A stretch of 64,000 nt of DNA from Candidatus Fimadaptatus faecigallinarum (GCA_018714445.1 DVNK01000005.1:80196-144195), one strand, 5' to 3'. Positions 20,425 through 28,931 are shown, numbered from the stretch's first letter. Translations and numbers: made by a program. Notes: generated by a model not told the origin, from the sequence alone.

Positions 20425-21408
20425 TTATACCTCCAAAGCATCAAAACATATCATATCAAGCACGCTGGCCCAGCCCACGTTGCTTCTGAGCCGCTCGCGG
20501 GCACGCATCACGCCGCCGAGCATGTTCAGTCCGTTGAGTCGCCGCGATTGCACGGCTATCTGAGCCCGCCGGTCTATATTAAGCGGCGCAGCCTCGCCAT
20601 CCAGCATGAGGTCGCGCGCATATAATTCAAATGTATCCAGCACCCAGTCGGCGCTGTCGCGCATGTCGCGCAGGCGCGCGGTGACAGAGGCCACCCGCGT
20701 CCTGTCCTCCAGTTCCGCCAGCGCATCCAGCACGGCGGTGCGCACATTCCAGTAGTCCGCATTGCCATCCATGTCCAGCGCACGGCCTATGCTGCCGCCG
20801 CTAATCGCCGCCAGCAGATGCGCGCGCTCGGACGGCACGCCCCGTCCCAAAAGGTATTCGCGCACCAGTCCCTCGTCCAGCGGCTGCATGTGCACGACCT
20901 GGCAACGCGAGATTATAGTGGGCAACAATGCCCGCAGGTTGTCGCATGTGAGTATAAGCACGCTCTGCCCCGGCGGCGTCTCCAGCGTCTTGAGCAGTGC
21001 GTTTTGCGCCTGCGGCGTCATGAGCTGCGCGTGCGGTATCAGCGCAACGTTGCGCTCGGCCTCAAACGGGCGCCGCGACAGAAACTCGCTCAACGCGCGC
21101 ACGTCGTCCACGCTTATCGACTTGGGCCGCTTGTCGCCCCGCACGCCGGATGCATAGCCCGGTTCCACCGTCTGTATGTCGGGATGATTGCCGCTCAGCG
21201 CGCGCCGGCACGGCCCGCACTCGTCGCAGGGGCGATGTTTTGCGTCGCCTTCGCACACCAGCGCACGCGCGCATATCGAAGCAAGCGTCCGCTTGCCCGC
21301 GCCCGCCTCGCCCGTGAATAAATAAGCATGGACAATCCGCCCCGACCGCAGCTGGCCCTGAAGGTTTGCGGTTAGCGCGGATTGTCCCACTATATCGCCG
21401 AAATTCAT
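20425..21408 (-). CDS. holB: DNA polymerase III delta-prime subunit
   Basis: Clamp-loader AAA+ subunit of 327 residues. It shows FTGEAGAGKRT (Walker A-like P loop), the zinc module CDECGPC, the arginine-finger SRC motif (TIISRCQ) and a C-terminal collar domain. AAAGGAG precedes the ATG. It follows darA by 73 bases and is followed immediately by ricT. The order matches the Bacillus set tmk-darA-yaaR-holB-ricT, without tmk and yaaR. Confidence 0.95.
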   Translation of the reverse strand: MNFGDIVGQSALTANLQGQLRSGRIVHAYLFTGEAGAGKRTLASICARALVCEGDAKHRPCDECGPCRRALSGNHPDIQTVEPGYASGVRGDKRPKSISVDDVRALSEFLSRRPFEAERNVALIPHAQLMTPQAQNALLKTLETPPGQSVLILTCDNLRALLPTIISRCQVVHMQPLDEGLVREYLLGRGVPSERAHLLAAISGGSIGRALDMDGNADYWNVRTAVLDALAELEDRTRVASVTARLRDMRDSADWVLDTFELYARDLMLDGEAAPLNIDRRAQIAVQSRRLNGLNMLGGVMRARERLRSNVGWASVLDMICFDALEV

Positions 21409-21481
21409 CTTGCTCCTTTGCGCAGGACGCGCCCGCTCGGCTCACGCCCTCGACGGCATTACAGTCTGCCGACTGTCCAGC

Positions 21482-21811
21482 TCACATCTTGATAAACTGT
21501 TCGACGTTAAGCACGAATATAGTCGCGCCGCCGACCATGACCTCTATCGGATACGGCACATACACGCCCGTGGTGCCCGCGACCGGCGACGGAGACGTGG
21601 CTATCTGCTTGCGGCTCTTGCAGACCTTTTCTATGACAGCCATCGCGCCGTCGAACTTGTCGTCGTCCACGCCGACCAGCAGCGTGGTATTGCCCGCGCG
21701 CAGGAAGCCGCCGGTGGTGGCGAGCTTAGTCACGCCATACCCCTCGTTCATGAGATTGCTGACCAGGCGGGAAGCATCCTCGTCCTGAACGATAGCGATA
21801 ATAAGTTTCAT
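21482..21811 (-). CDS. darA: Cyclic-di-AMP receptor DarA (PII-like)
   Basis: 109-residue trimeric PII-like protein (YaaQ/PstA/DarA) that binds cyclic-di-AMP. The start MKLIIAIVQDEDA, the Gly-rich TTGGFLRAGNTTLLVG loop and the PYPIEVMVGGATIFVL end match the family along its full length. AGGAGG precedes the ATG, and promoter 21877-21905 starts the darA-holB-ricT operon here. The effector of DarA in cells is not known. Confidence 0.95.
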   Translation of the reverse strand: MKLIIAIVQDEDASRLVSNLMNEGYGVTKLATTGGFLRAGNTTLLVGVDDDKFDGAMAVIEKVCKSRKQIATSPSPVAGTTGVYVPYPIEVMVGGATIFVLNVEQFIKM

Positions 21812-21876
21812 ATTCTCTGCCTCCTTATATTATGCGCGCATTCATAAGCACGCGATGGATAGTTTTCCCTGAATAT

Positions 21877-21905
21877 ATTATATTCGAATTCCGCACAAAA
21901 ATCAA
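21877..21905 (-). promoter_or_regulatory. Promoter of the darA-holB-ricT operon
   Basis: TTGATT (21900-21905), 17-base spacer, TATAAT (21877-21882), minus strand. Confidence 0.85.
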
Positions 21906-21923
21906 TGATAACCTGCCGATTCG

Positions 21924-22508
21924 TTAAAATTTGTTGTAGCCGCGCTCGACATCGCCCGATTTCGCCGCGCCCAGCGCGCGCGAGTACAGCGGCGTATACC
22001 GCAGCACGCCATCCACGCGCGCGCTTTCAAACATCGTTATGCGTCCGACCGCGATCCGGCCGCGCGAAAGTTCGCCGGGCGCGGGCAGCGGTGCGGGCGT
22101 GCACTGGCGCGCAAGCGTAATATGAGCGTTGAACGCCCCCGCATCAAACGCGACGCCCTGCACGCGCAGTTGCCCGCACACCGCGCGATACAATGCCGCC
22201 AGCGGCGCATCGGGCGCAACGCCGCGCCACACTATCCAGCGCGTGCCCCGGCTGAACCGGCCCATTCCGGCCAGCTCCAGCTCAAACGGTTTAAACGTTG
22301 CCGCGCCATCCAACGCACGCCTGAGCGCAGCCAGCTCATCATCGGTGCGCCCGCCCAAGAACACCAGCGTTATATGGTAGTTGTCGCTGCGCGAGAAGTT
22401 GCCGCGCATACGCTCTTTAAGCAGCGCTGCATCGCGCTCCAGACCCGCGCGCACCTCGGCACTGAGCTGTATGCCTATAAACAGCCGCCTCGTCCGCGCG
22501 TCGTTCAT
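21924..22508 (-). CDS. thpR: 2'-5' RNA ligase family / RNA 2',3'-cyclic phosphodiesterase
   Basis: 194 residues with the two HxTx motifs of the 2H phosphoesterase superfamily: HITLVFLGG (about 46) and HITLARQC (about 128). The first residues RLFIGIQLSAEV also fit ThpR/LigT. Members cleave 2',3'-cyclic phosphates on RNA and can join tRNA halves in vitro. The ATG at 22508 overlaps the TGA of the upstream acetyltransferase-esterase gene (ATGA), so translation is coupled. The biological partner is unknown. Confidence 0.92.
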   Translation of the reverse strand: MNDARTRRLFIGIQLSAEVRAGLERDAALLKERMRGNFSRSDNYHITLVFLGGRTDDELAALRRALDGAATFKPFELELAGMGRFSRGTRWIVWRGVAPDAPLAALYRAVCGQLRVQGVAFDAGAFNAHITLARQCTPAPLPAPGELSRGRIAVGRITMFESARVDGVLRYTPLYSRALGAAKSGDVERGYNKF

Positions 22509-23854
22509 TTGCCAAATCCCAGACTCAGCAGCCAGTTCTGGCACAGCCTGGTCCACTGACCTGCATGCGTGCCGCCGGCCAGACCCAAGCCATGCGCGCC
22601 TTTGGGGAATATGTGCAGTTCGACCGGCACGCCGTTTTTGACGCATGCCTCGGCCAGATTGAGCGAGTTCTCGACCGGCACTGCGTTGTCCTCGGCGGTA
22701 TGCCACATAAAGCACGGCGGCGTGTCCTCGGTCACGCGCAGTTCTGCCGACATCGCGCGCAGCGCCTTCCAGTTGTTGGCATCCTCGCCCATTATGTTGA
22801 GCCGCGAGCCAAAATGCGTGAACGCCGCCAGCGACACCACCGCGTAGCACGGCACAAACGCGTCCGGCCGCGATGACAGCCGCTCTATCGGATCAGGTGA
22901 ATCCGGGTCGCCCGCGTCGTACATCGTGCCGGCCATGCCGGTCAGATGACCGCCCGCCGAAAAGCCCAATATGCCTACGCGCTCATATCCCATCGAGCGC
23001 ACGACGCGTATCGCGCGGTTGGCGTCCAGTATCGGCGCCGGCATCACATATGGCGCGACGCGATAGTCCAGCACGTATGCCGATATGCCGGCCTGATTGA
23101 GCATGCGCGCGATCGGCGCGCCTTCATGGGACGCCTTCATCACGTACCCGCCGCCCGGGCACACCACGACCGCACCCTTTGAACCTTCCACCGTGAATGC
23201 AGTCAGCGAGGGCTGTTCCTGGCCGTATTCGGGATTGAACATCGGCGCGCCGTCGGGCCAGAGCCATATGCGCTCGGGCTTTATCGACTTGAGCCCTTGC
23301 AATCCGCGCTCGACCTCAGCCCACTCGGCGCGACGCGCGGCCTGCGCGGCCTCGTCCTCGCTTTGGGGGCGGCACTCGGGGTCGTATCGCTCGGCGGCGT
23401 CATACACCGGGCGGAACCCGAATTCCTTATACAGCTTTATCGCCGGCAGCCGGAAATCATCGGTTATCAGCATCGCGCGCGTATAGCCCAGCTCGCGCAA
23501 CTTGTTAAGCGCCGCGGCTATCACCGCGCGGCCCAAGCCGTTGCCCGCCGCAGTCGGATGGGTCGCCACCCAGTGCAGCACGCCGGTATGCGCGCCCAGG
23601 CTCGGGTCGTGCCACGCCGACGCGGTCGCGCTCGGCTGGGAGTACTGCTGAGCGATTAGTATCCGCTCGGGCGAATAGCACTCGCTTGAGCGCATCTCGG
23701 CGTCAAAGTCGATATGGCGTCCGAACGCGCCCTCCAGTATCCAGTTCCACGCGGCCTCCTCGCCGGGCTGAAGCGAGTGTATCTGGCAGCCCTCGGGAAG
23801 TTGGGCGGCGGGTATGCCTTCAAGGTCATCGCGCACCATGAACAGCTGTCCCAT
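22505..23854 (-). CDS. Fusion of an N-acetyltransferase and an alpha/beta-hydrolase (acetyl esterase-like)
   Basis: 449 residues in two domains. Residues 1 to about 165 form a GNAT domain (GNGLGRAVIAAALNKLRELG acetyl-CoA loop; LPAIKLYKEFGFRPV). Residues about 195-449 form an alpha/beta-hydrolase of the acetyl-xylan-esterase/BD-FAE type: oxyanion segment CPGGGYVMKASHEG, nucleophile elbow GFSAGGH, acid HTAEDNAVP and catalytic His in FPKGAHGLGLA. The ATG at 23854 follows GAGGTG. The two domains have opposite chemistry: one attaches acetyl groups and the other is likely to remove them from sugars. The single open frame has no sign of a joining error. It is followed by thpR with a 4-base overlap. 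Confidence 0.9.
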   Translation of the reverse strand: MGQLFMVRDDLEGIPAAQLPEGCQIHSLQPGEEAAWNWILEGAFGRHIDFDAEMRSSECYSPERILIAQQYSQPSATASAWHDPSLGAHTGVLHWVATHPTAAGNGLGRAVIAAALNKLRELGYTRAMLITDDFRLPAIKLYKEFGFRPVYDAAERYDPECRPQSEDEAAQAARRAEWAEVERGLQGLKSIKPERIWLWPDGAPMFNPEYGQEQPSLTAFTVEGSKGAVVVCPGGGYVMKASHEGAPIARMLNQAGISAYVLDYRVAPYVMPAPILDANRAIRVVRSMGYERVGILGFSAGGHLTGMAGTMYDAGDPDSPDPIERLSSRPDAFVPCYAVVSLAAFTHFGSRLNIMGEDANNWKALRAMSAELRVTEDTPPCFMWHTAEDNAVPVENSLNLAEACVKNGVPVELHIFPKGAHGLGLAGGTHAGQWTRLCQNWLLSLGFGK

Positions 23855-23998
23855 ATTTTCACCTCGTCCTGTATATATATTATATTGCGTCATCCGCCGG
23901 CCGGCGCGGGCCTTAGCGCGCCGCCTGAATGGACATATTATATCATATCGCGGGCCGGCGCGCCACTTTTATTTGGCGCAGCGCGCGCATAATATGAA

Positions 23999-24031
23999 GC
24001 GCGGCCCCATGGCCTGCCCATGAAGCCGCGC
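23999..24031 (-). terminator. Hairpin after the TM2 gene
   Basis: GCGCGGC..CATGG pairs with CCATG..GCCGCGC around GCAGG; the minus-strand tail is TTCATATTATG. Confidence 0.55.
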
Positions 24032-24051
24032 CGCCTGGCAATTGCGTCCGT

Positions 24052-24513
24052 TCACCTCACGTAGTACGGATTCGACCTGAACAGCAGCGATATGAAGTCC
24101 ACCACCCAGCCTATGCCGAACAGTCCCATCGTCAGCAGGTACAGTATGCCCACGCCCACCTTGTCCTCATAGAACTTGTGCGCGCCCAGATAGCCCAGGA
24201 AGAAGCACAGCGTCAGCGCCACCCACTTGCTCTTGGCGCGCCCATCCACTATCGCGGCATAGCCGCCGAGGCTGGCGCTGCTGTTGTCGACTTTATTGTC
24301 GCTAATGTTGGAGCTGCTGTTATCGTTTCTGCTGTCGTTGGTATTGTTTATTACCACCTGCGGCTGTTCCGACTTGAGCTGCTCCACCTGGCAGCCGCAG
24401 TGCACGCATATCACCGCTTCCCACGGTATCAGTTCGCCGCAATACTTGCAGTACTTCGCGCCTGCGCTCTGCCCAGTCGCAGGCCGCGCGCCGGTATTTG
24501 TCGAGTTATCCAT
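24052..24513 (-). CDS. Zinc-ribbon TM2-domain membrane protein
   Basis: 153 residues. The N-terminal half has a zinc ribbon YCKYCGELI...CVHCGC. A long Asn/Ser/Asp-rich linker follows, then a TM2 domain with two hydrophobic helices (WVALTLCFFLGYLGAHKFY; GVGILYLLTMGLFGIGWVVD). GGAGG lies eight bases before the ATG. A consensus promoter (24582-24610) drives it, back to back with the GntR-ABC promoter. TM2 proteins have no agreed function in bacteria. Confidence 0.9.
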   Translation of the reverse strand: MDNSTNTGARPATGQSAGAKYCKYCGELIPWEAVICVHCGCQVEQLKSEQPQVVINNTNDSRNDNSSSNISDNKVDNSSASLGGYAAIVDGRAKSKWVALTLCFFLGYLGAHKFYEDKVGVGILYLLTMGLFGIGWVVDFISLLFRSNPYYVR

Positions 24514-24581
24514 GCATACGCCTCCACCTGGCTAAATTGAGCGCCCCGCTCACATGCGTGACATGCTATTATCACATGTTT

Positions 24582-24610
24582 ATTATAATATGTGCCGCCG
24601 CCCTTGTCAA
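24582..24610 (-). promoter_or_regulatory. Consensus promoter of the TM2 gene
   Basis: TTGACA (24605-24610), exactly 17 bases, TATAAT (24582-24587) on the minus strand: perfect sigma-A consensus. The leader carries three CATGTGA/CATGTCA direct repeats (about 24550-24580), possible repressor sites. Confidence 0.92.
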
Positions 24611-24643
24611 TCGCCTAAAGCGCAGCCGCGGCGCAAAAAGTGG

Positions 24644-24672
24644 TTGACAGGTGTTCTGCTCCGTGCTATAAT
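24644..24672 (+). promoter_or_regulatory. Consensus promoter of the GntR-ABC operon
   Basis: TTGACA (24644-24649), 17-base spacer, TATAAT (24667-24672): perfect consensus. Just downstream, at about 24684-24711, CACTCAAGTA and CACTCATGTA form a 10-base direct repeat, with TGTACGA copies on either side. These are likely operator sites for the GntR protein itself, since a promoter this strong would need repression. Confidence 0.92.
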
Positions 24673-24724
24673 GTGCTTGTACGATAAGCACACTCAAGTA
24701 CACTCATGTACGAGGAGGGCATAT

Positions 24725-25105
24725 GTGGACATAATAATAAGCAACAACAGTTCCAAGCCGATATACGAACAGATAACCAGCCAACTCAAGGCGCAGATAA
24801 TGGACGGCGTGCTCAAGCCCGGCGAGCCGCTGCCATCGATGCGGGCGCTGGCGCGCTCGCTGCACATAAGCGTGATAACCGTACAAAAGGCATATGAAGA
24901 CCTGCAGCGCGACGGCTTTATAGAGACGACGGTGGGCCGGGGCAGCTTCGTATCGGCCGGCAACCGCGACTTCATACAGGAGGAGCAGCGCCGCCGCATA
25001 GAACAGCACCTGCAATCCGCCGCCGACGCCGCGCGCGAGGGCGGCATACCGCTGGGCAAACTGGTTGAACTGCTGACGATGTTTTATCAGGAGGGACCGC
25101 AATGA
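24725..25105 (+). CDS. GntR-family regulator (YtrA type)
   Basis: 126 residues: an N-terminal winged helix (PIYEQITSQLKAQIM, PLPSMRALARSLHISVITVQKAYEDLQRDG, GRGSFV) and a short dimerisation tail, the compact YtrA form. The GTG at 24725 follows AGGAGG by seven bases. Its TGA overlaps the ATG of the ABC gene. YtrA regulators repress their own ABC transporter operon and are often induced by cell-wall-active antibiotics; that inducer is not shown here. Confidence 0.94.
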   Translation: MDIIISNNSSKPIYEQITSQLKAQIMDGVLKPGEPLPSMRALARSLHISVITVQKAYEDLQRDGFIETTVGRGSFVSAGNRDFIQEEQRRRIEQHLQSAADAAREGGIPLGKLVELLTMFYQEGPQ

Positions 25106-25959
25106 ACGACGCGGTGATTATAAAGGGACTCAAAAAGCATTACGATGGATTCGACCTGGACGCGACGCTGACGGTGCCGCGCGGCACAATAGTGGGCCTG
25201 ATAGGCGAAAACGGCGCCGGCAAGAGCACCACGATAGGCGCGCTGCTGGGCATAGTCGCGCCCGACGGCGGCACGGTGAGCATATTCGGAAAGCCCGCTG
25301 CAAAGCTCGACGCCAACGCCCGCGAGCGCATAGGCGTGGTGCTGGGCGAGGGCGGCCTGCCCGACACGCTCAGCCCCGCGCAGTTGGGCAACGTGTTCGC
25401 GCGGATATACCAGCGCTGGGACGACAGGTACTACGGCGAACTGCTCCAGCGGCTGGATCTGCCCACGCAGCGCCGCGTAAAGCAACTGTCCACCGGCATG
25501 AAGCGCAAGCTCTCGCTGGCGTTGGCACTGGCGCACCGGCCCGAGCTGCTGGTGCTGGACGAGCCGACCAGCGGACTGGACCCGGTCGTGCGCGACGACA
25601 TGCTGGACATGTTCCTGGAATTCATGCAGCAGGACGACCATGCGATGCTGATATCGTCCCACATAACCAGCGACCTGGAAAAGATAGCCGACTACATAGT
25701 GCTGCTGCACAAGGGCCGCGTGGCATTTGAAAAGTCGCGCGACGAGCTGATAAACCGTTACGGTATACTGCGCTGCGGACGCGAACAGTTCGCCTCGATA
25801 GACTCCGGCGACATGCTGGCCCGGCGCACGCGCGAGTACGAGTGCGACGCGCTGGTCGCCGACCGCGACGCAATGCGCCGCAAGTACCCGGGCGTGACGA
25901 TAGATACGCCTACGATAGACGAGATAATGCTCATTTACACTAAGGGGGAAGTGCTGTGA
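25102..25959 (+). CDS. ABC transporter ATP-binding protein
   Basis: 285 residues. Walker A GENGAGKST, Q-loop region, signature LSTGMKRKLSL, Walker B LLVLDEPTSGLD and the switch His in SSHITSD are all present. The C-terminal 80 residues form an accessory domain like that of YtrB/BcrA relatives. It overlaps the GntR gene by four bases (ATGA) and the permease gene by four (GTGA), so the three are one coupled operon. It powers the permease that follows. Confidence 0.95.
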   Translation: MNDAVIIKGLKKHYDGFDLDATLTVPRGTIVGLIGENGAGKSTTIGALLGIVAPDGGTVSIFGKPAAKLDANARERIGVVLGEGGLPDTLSPAQLGNVFARIYQRWDDRYYGELLQRLDLPTQRRVKQLSTGMKRKLSLALALAHRPELLVLDEPTSGLDPVVRDDMLDMFLEFMQQDDHAMLISSHITSDLEKIADYIVLLHKGRVAFEKSRDELINRYGILRCGREQFASIDSGDMLARRTREYECDALVADRDAMRRKYPGVTIDTPTIDEIMLIYTKGEVL

Positions 25960-26582
25960 AGGGATTGGTGCTGAAAGACCTTTACATTATACGCGACTAC
26001 TGGCTGTTGCTTGCGATGTCGCTTGTGGCCGTGGGCGTGGGCATGTCCATAATCGTATCGCCATGGGTGACTACACCCATATTCGCCACGATACTGGGCA
26101 GCGTCGCAGTGAGCACGATACAGACCGACCGCGTCTGCAACTGGCACCAGCTGACCGCCACCATGCCAGTGCGGCGCAACGCGTTCGTGTCAGCCAAGTT
26201 TATGCTCTACGCGCTGGCGCTTGTGACCGGTCTGGCCATAGGCATGCTCACGGGCGGCACAGTGTGCCTAATCCAGGATGCGTTTGACCCGGACGAGGCC
26301 ATACTGTACCTGTGCATGAGCATGTGCATAGCGCTGCTCCCCGGCAGCATAAGCATACCCTGCGCCATAAAGCTCAGCCCCGAGCGCTCGACCGCATTGC
26401 TCATGTTGTCATACATAGCAGCATCCGGGCTGTTCGCGGCGGTAGCGGCGATAAACCGATTCCTGCTGCCCACGCCGTATGACTTCAAACTGGTCTGCGC
26501 GTTCATGGCGGCGCTGAGCGTGTGCGCATATGGCGCGGCATGGTGGGCGTGCGCGCGGCGCTGCGGCAACATCCCGGCATGA
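25956..26582 (+). CDS. ABC-2-type permease
   Basis: 208 residues with about six hydrophobic segments, starting MKGLVLKDLYIIRDYWLL as in small ABC-2 permeases of GntR operons. The GTG start at 25956 overlaps the ATPase stop and has AAGGGGG nine bases upstream. The last 201 bases of its region are copied directly downstream (26602-26802), so the C-terminal half exists twice in the DNA, but only the first copy is joined to the gene. Confidence 0.92.
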   Translation: MKGLVLKDLYIIRDYWLLLAMSLVAVGVGMSIIVSPWVTTPIFATILGSVAVSTIQTDRVCNWHQLTATMPVRRNAFVSAKFMLYALALVTGLAIGMLTGGTVCLIQDAFDPDEAILYLCMSMCIALLPGSISIPCAIKLSPERSTALLMLSYIAASGLFAAVAAINRFLLPTPYDFKLVCAFMAALSVCAYGAAWWACARRCGNIPA

Positions 26583-26802
26583 CGCTGCTTATCCGACGGC
26601 TTTGCTCATGTTGTCATACATAGCAGAGTCCGGGCTGTTCGCGGCGGTAGCGGCGATAAACCGATTCCTGCTGCCCACGCCATATGACTTCAAACTGGTC
26701 TGCGCCTTCATGGCAGCGTTGAGCGCGTGCGCATATGGCGCGGCATGGTGGGCGTGCGCGCAGCGCTGCGGCAACATCCCGGCATGACGCTGCTTATCCG
26801 AC
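26397..26802 (+). repeat. Tandem duplication of the permease 3' end
   Basis: Copy 1 is 26397-26597 and copy 2 is 26602-26802, offset 205 bases, with about eight mismatches in 201 bases (about 96% identical) and no indel. Each copy includes the stop codon and 12-15 bases beyond. Confidence 0.95.
26602..26787 (+). pseudogene. Orphan copy of the permease C-terminus
   Basis: The second copy keeps an open frame for the last 60 residues of the permease (SYIAESGLFAAVAAINRF to CGNIPA) with a few substitutions, such as Ala to Glu and Arg to Gln. It has no ribosome binding site of its own and begins after the permease stop. It is most likely a non-translated remnant. Confidence 0.75.
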
Positions 26803-26848
26803 TAACGGCACAAAGGCGCATTATCCCCTATCCGGCCAAAACCACAAA

Positions 26849-26884
26849 CCGGGCGGACGCTTAATTGCGTCCGCCCGGCATTTT
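26849..26884. terminator. Bidirectional terminator between converging genes
   Basis: CCGGGCGGACGC (26849-26860), loop TTAATT, GCGTCCGCCCGG (26867-26878): a perfect 12-base stem. CATTTTAC follows on the plus strand and TTTGTGGTTTTGG on the minus strand. It serves the ABC operon and the dehydrogenase gene. Confidence 0.88.
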
Positions 26885-26900
26885 ACATGCGGATATCAGA

Positions 26901-28049
26901 TCAGCCCTGAGCCTCTACCTTGCCGCCGTCCTCGGTCTTGAGGCGGGAGGTGGCGCGGCGCTTGTTGAGCTCGTCCAGGAACAGCTGCTCGTCGAACGGT
27001 ATGTCGACCGCATGGCCCAGCCAGCTGGACAGATGCATCGCGTTGGACAGCGTCAGGCCGTTTATGCCCTCGCAGCCATTGGCAACCAGCGGCTCGCCGC
27101 GCAGTATGTGCGCCGCAAACGCGTTGAGCACGCCCACGTGCTGCGGGTTGAGGCCGTCGGTCTCGACGTCGATGACCTCACAGTCGGGCTTCTTGAAGCC
27201 CTGCGGCTCGGTCTTGGTGTACTCGGTCAGGTCGCACGCGAGCTTATAGAACTTGAGCTTGTTGTCCTCGCAGACCAGCTTGCCCTTGGTGCCGGTGACC
27301 TCAAAGCGGTTGGTGCCGGGTGCATCGCCGGTGGTGGTTATGAACACGCCGGTCGCGCCGTTGGGATACTCCAGGTACGCCGTCACGTCGTCCTCGACCT
27401 CTATGTCATGCCACTTGCCCTCGTGGCAGAACGCCTGCACGCGGTTGGGCATGCCAGCGATCCACTGCAGCAGATCCAGGTTGTGCGGGCACTGATTGAG
27501 CAGCACGCCGCCGCCCTCGCCGGCCCAGGTCGCGCGCCATGCGCCCGAATCGTAGTAAGCCTGAGTGCGGTACCAGTCGGTGATTATCCAGTTGACGCGC
27601 TTGAGATCGCCCAGTTCGCCGCCCTGCACCATCTCGTGCATCTTGCGGTACACGCAGTTGGTGCGCTGGTTGAACATCATCGCAAACGTGCGGTCGGACT
27701 TGGCAGCGGCCTCGTTCATCTTGCGCACCTCGAGCGTATATACGCCCGCGGGCTTTTCGCACATGACGTGTTTATTGTATTCAAAGCCCATCATGGCCAG
27801 GCCCGGATGCTGATAGTGCGGCACGGCGATCAGTATCGCGTCGCACGCATCGCTCTTTATCAGGTCTTCGCCTTCGGTAAATATCTTCACGCTCTCGGGC
27901 AGGTTTGCCTTGGCCCAGTCGCGGCGCTCGGCCTTGCGGTCGGCCACGGCGGTCAGCTCTATCTCGGGGCACTTGCCGGCCAGGATGTTGTTTATATGGC
28001 CCGTGCCCATGTTGCCCACGCCGATTATACCCAGTCTTACCTTGTCCAT
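26901..28049 (-). CDS. Gfo/Idh/MocA-family dehydrogenase
   Basis: 382-residue NAD(P)-dependent sugar or inositol dehydrogenase-like protein. It has an N-terminal Rossmann fold with GIIGVGNMGTGH, the conserved EKPAG motif (about 95) that carries the family Lys, and a C-terminal alpha/beta domain with the GGGVLLNQCPHNLDLL segment whose His acts in catalysis. GGAGGAG precedes the ATG. It follows the sugar isomerase/epimerase gene by 42 bases; such pairs oxidise and isomerise sugars or cyclitols. The substrate is unknown. Confidence 0.93.
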   Translation of the reverse strand: MDKVRLGIIGVGNMGTGHINNILAGKCPEIELTAVADRKAERRDWAKANLPESVKIFTEGEDLIKSDACDAILIAVPHYQHPGLAMMGFEYNKHVMCEKPAGVYTLEVRKMNEAAAKSDRTFAMMFNQRTNCVYRKMHEMVQGGELGDLKRVNWIITDWYRTQAYYDSGAWRATWAGEGGGVLLNQCPHNLDLLQWIAGMPNRVQAFCHEGKWHDIEVEDDVTAYLEYPNGATGVFITTTGDAPGTNRFEVTGTKGKLVCEDNKLKFYKLACDLTEYTKTEPQGFKKPDCEVIDVETDGLNPQHVGVLNAFAAHILRGEPLVANGCEGINGLTLSNAMHLSSWLGHAVDIPFDEQLFLDELNKRRATSRLKTEDGGKVEAQG

Positions 28050-28091
28050 TTTGATCTCCTCCGTTTTAAATTCGATGCACGCTCAAGGCGT

Positions 28092-28862
28092 TTACTTGTA
28101 ACCCAGCCCCGCCAGGTAGTCGTAGCTCTTCTTCAGGCATACGAACGGCGACTCATAGCAGGTATCCTGCTCTACGAGCGCGTACTTAGTAGTGCCGAGT
28201 TCGTCGAGCTTTTTCATAATTGCCGGGAAGTTCATGTTGCCCTCGCCCACCGGCGCCATGCGGCGCTCGCGACCTGCGACGGTCATGTCCTTCAGGTGCA
28301 CGCACGGTATGCGGTCCTTGAGGCGCTCCAGCCACTGGCACACGTCGCAGCCCGCGGCCTGCAGCCAGAACGTATCCAGCGTAAAGCCCATCAGGTCCTC
28401 GCTCAGCCCATCCATCAGCACGTCTATGAACTTGCGTCCGTCGGGCATCGTCTCGAACTCGAAGTCATGGTTGTGGTACATGAGGAGCTTGCCGGCGTCA
28501 CGGATCTTCTTGGCGGCGGTTTCAAAGTCGACCGCGAAGTTCTCGACCCACTCGGGCGCGCTGGAGCGATAGCGCTCGGGCATGCCGCCGATGCCTATGT
28601 AGTCGCAGCCCAGTATGTTGTGCTCGGCTATCAGCGCGTCGGTGTCGTTGAGTATGCGATTTTCGGGATTATGGGTCAGCACGATCTTAAGCCCGTTTTC
28701 ATCGCAGATGTCGCGCAGCACATGCGGGTCTATCGGCCCTATGCCGGATATCTGCACGGTCTTGTAACCCATCTGGCCCACCAGCTTCAGCGACCGGCGA
28801 ATATCGCGCTCGTTCTGCATGAAAGTGCGCAGCGTGTAGGTTTGTGCGCCTATTGAAATCAT
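28092..28862 (-). CDS. Sugar phosphate isomerase/epimerase (xylose-isomerase-like TIM barrel)
   Basis: 256 residues of the AP-endonuclease-2/IolE/Xyl-isomerase barrel family. Metal-site-type segments are visible: YHNHDFEFE, the DTFWLQAAG region, VHLKDM and a terminal EQD. The ATG at 28862 is chosen because GAGGAG lies nine bases away; an earlier ATG is too close. It is first gene of a two-gene operon with the MocA-type dehydrogenase, under a promoter carrying an inverted repeat (28932-28960). The pair probably handles an uncommon sugar or inositol. Confidence 0.92.
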   Translation of the reverse strand: MISIGAQTYTLRTFMQNERDIRRSLKLVGQMGYKTVQISGIGPIDPHVLRDICDENGLKIVLTHNPENRILNDTDALIAEHNILGCDYIGIGGMPERYRSSAPEWVENFAVDFETAAKKIRDAGKLLMYHNHDFEFETMPDGRKFIDVLMDGLSEDLMGFTLDTFWLQAAGCDVCQWLERLKDRIPCVHLKDMTVAGRERRMAPVGEGNMNFPAIMKKLDELGTTKYALVEQDTCYESPFVCLKKSYDYLAGLGYK

Positions 28863-28931
28863 TTTAAGCATCTCCTCACATAGTATTTGAAGAACTTAAT
28901 CAGCACTTTGTGAACATATTCCACTAAATAC

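Noticed and set aside
26602..26787. Alternative permease C-terminus used by frameshift or readthrough
   Set aside because: The offset between the copies (205 bases) is not a multiple of three, and the first copy ends in a normal stop, so simple readthrough would not enter the copy in frame.
26865..28856. A 663-codon plus-strand frame over the dehydrogenase and epimerase genes
   Set aside because: It is antisense to two well-identified enzymes and its composition (His, Arg, Ala, Val rich) is that of a shadow frame.
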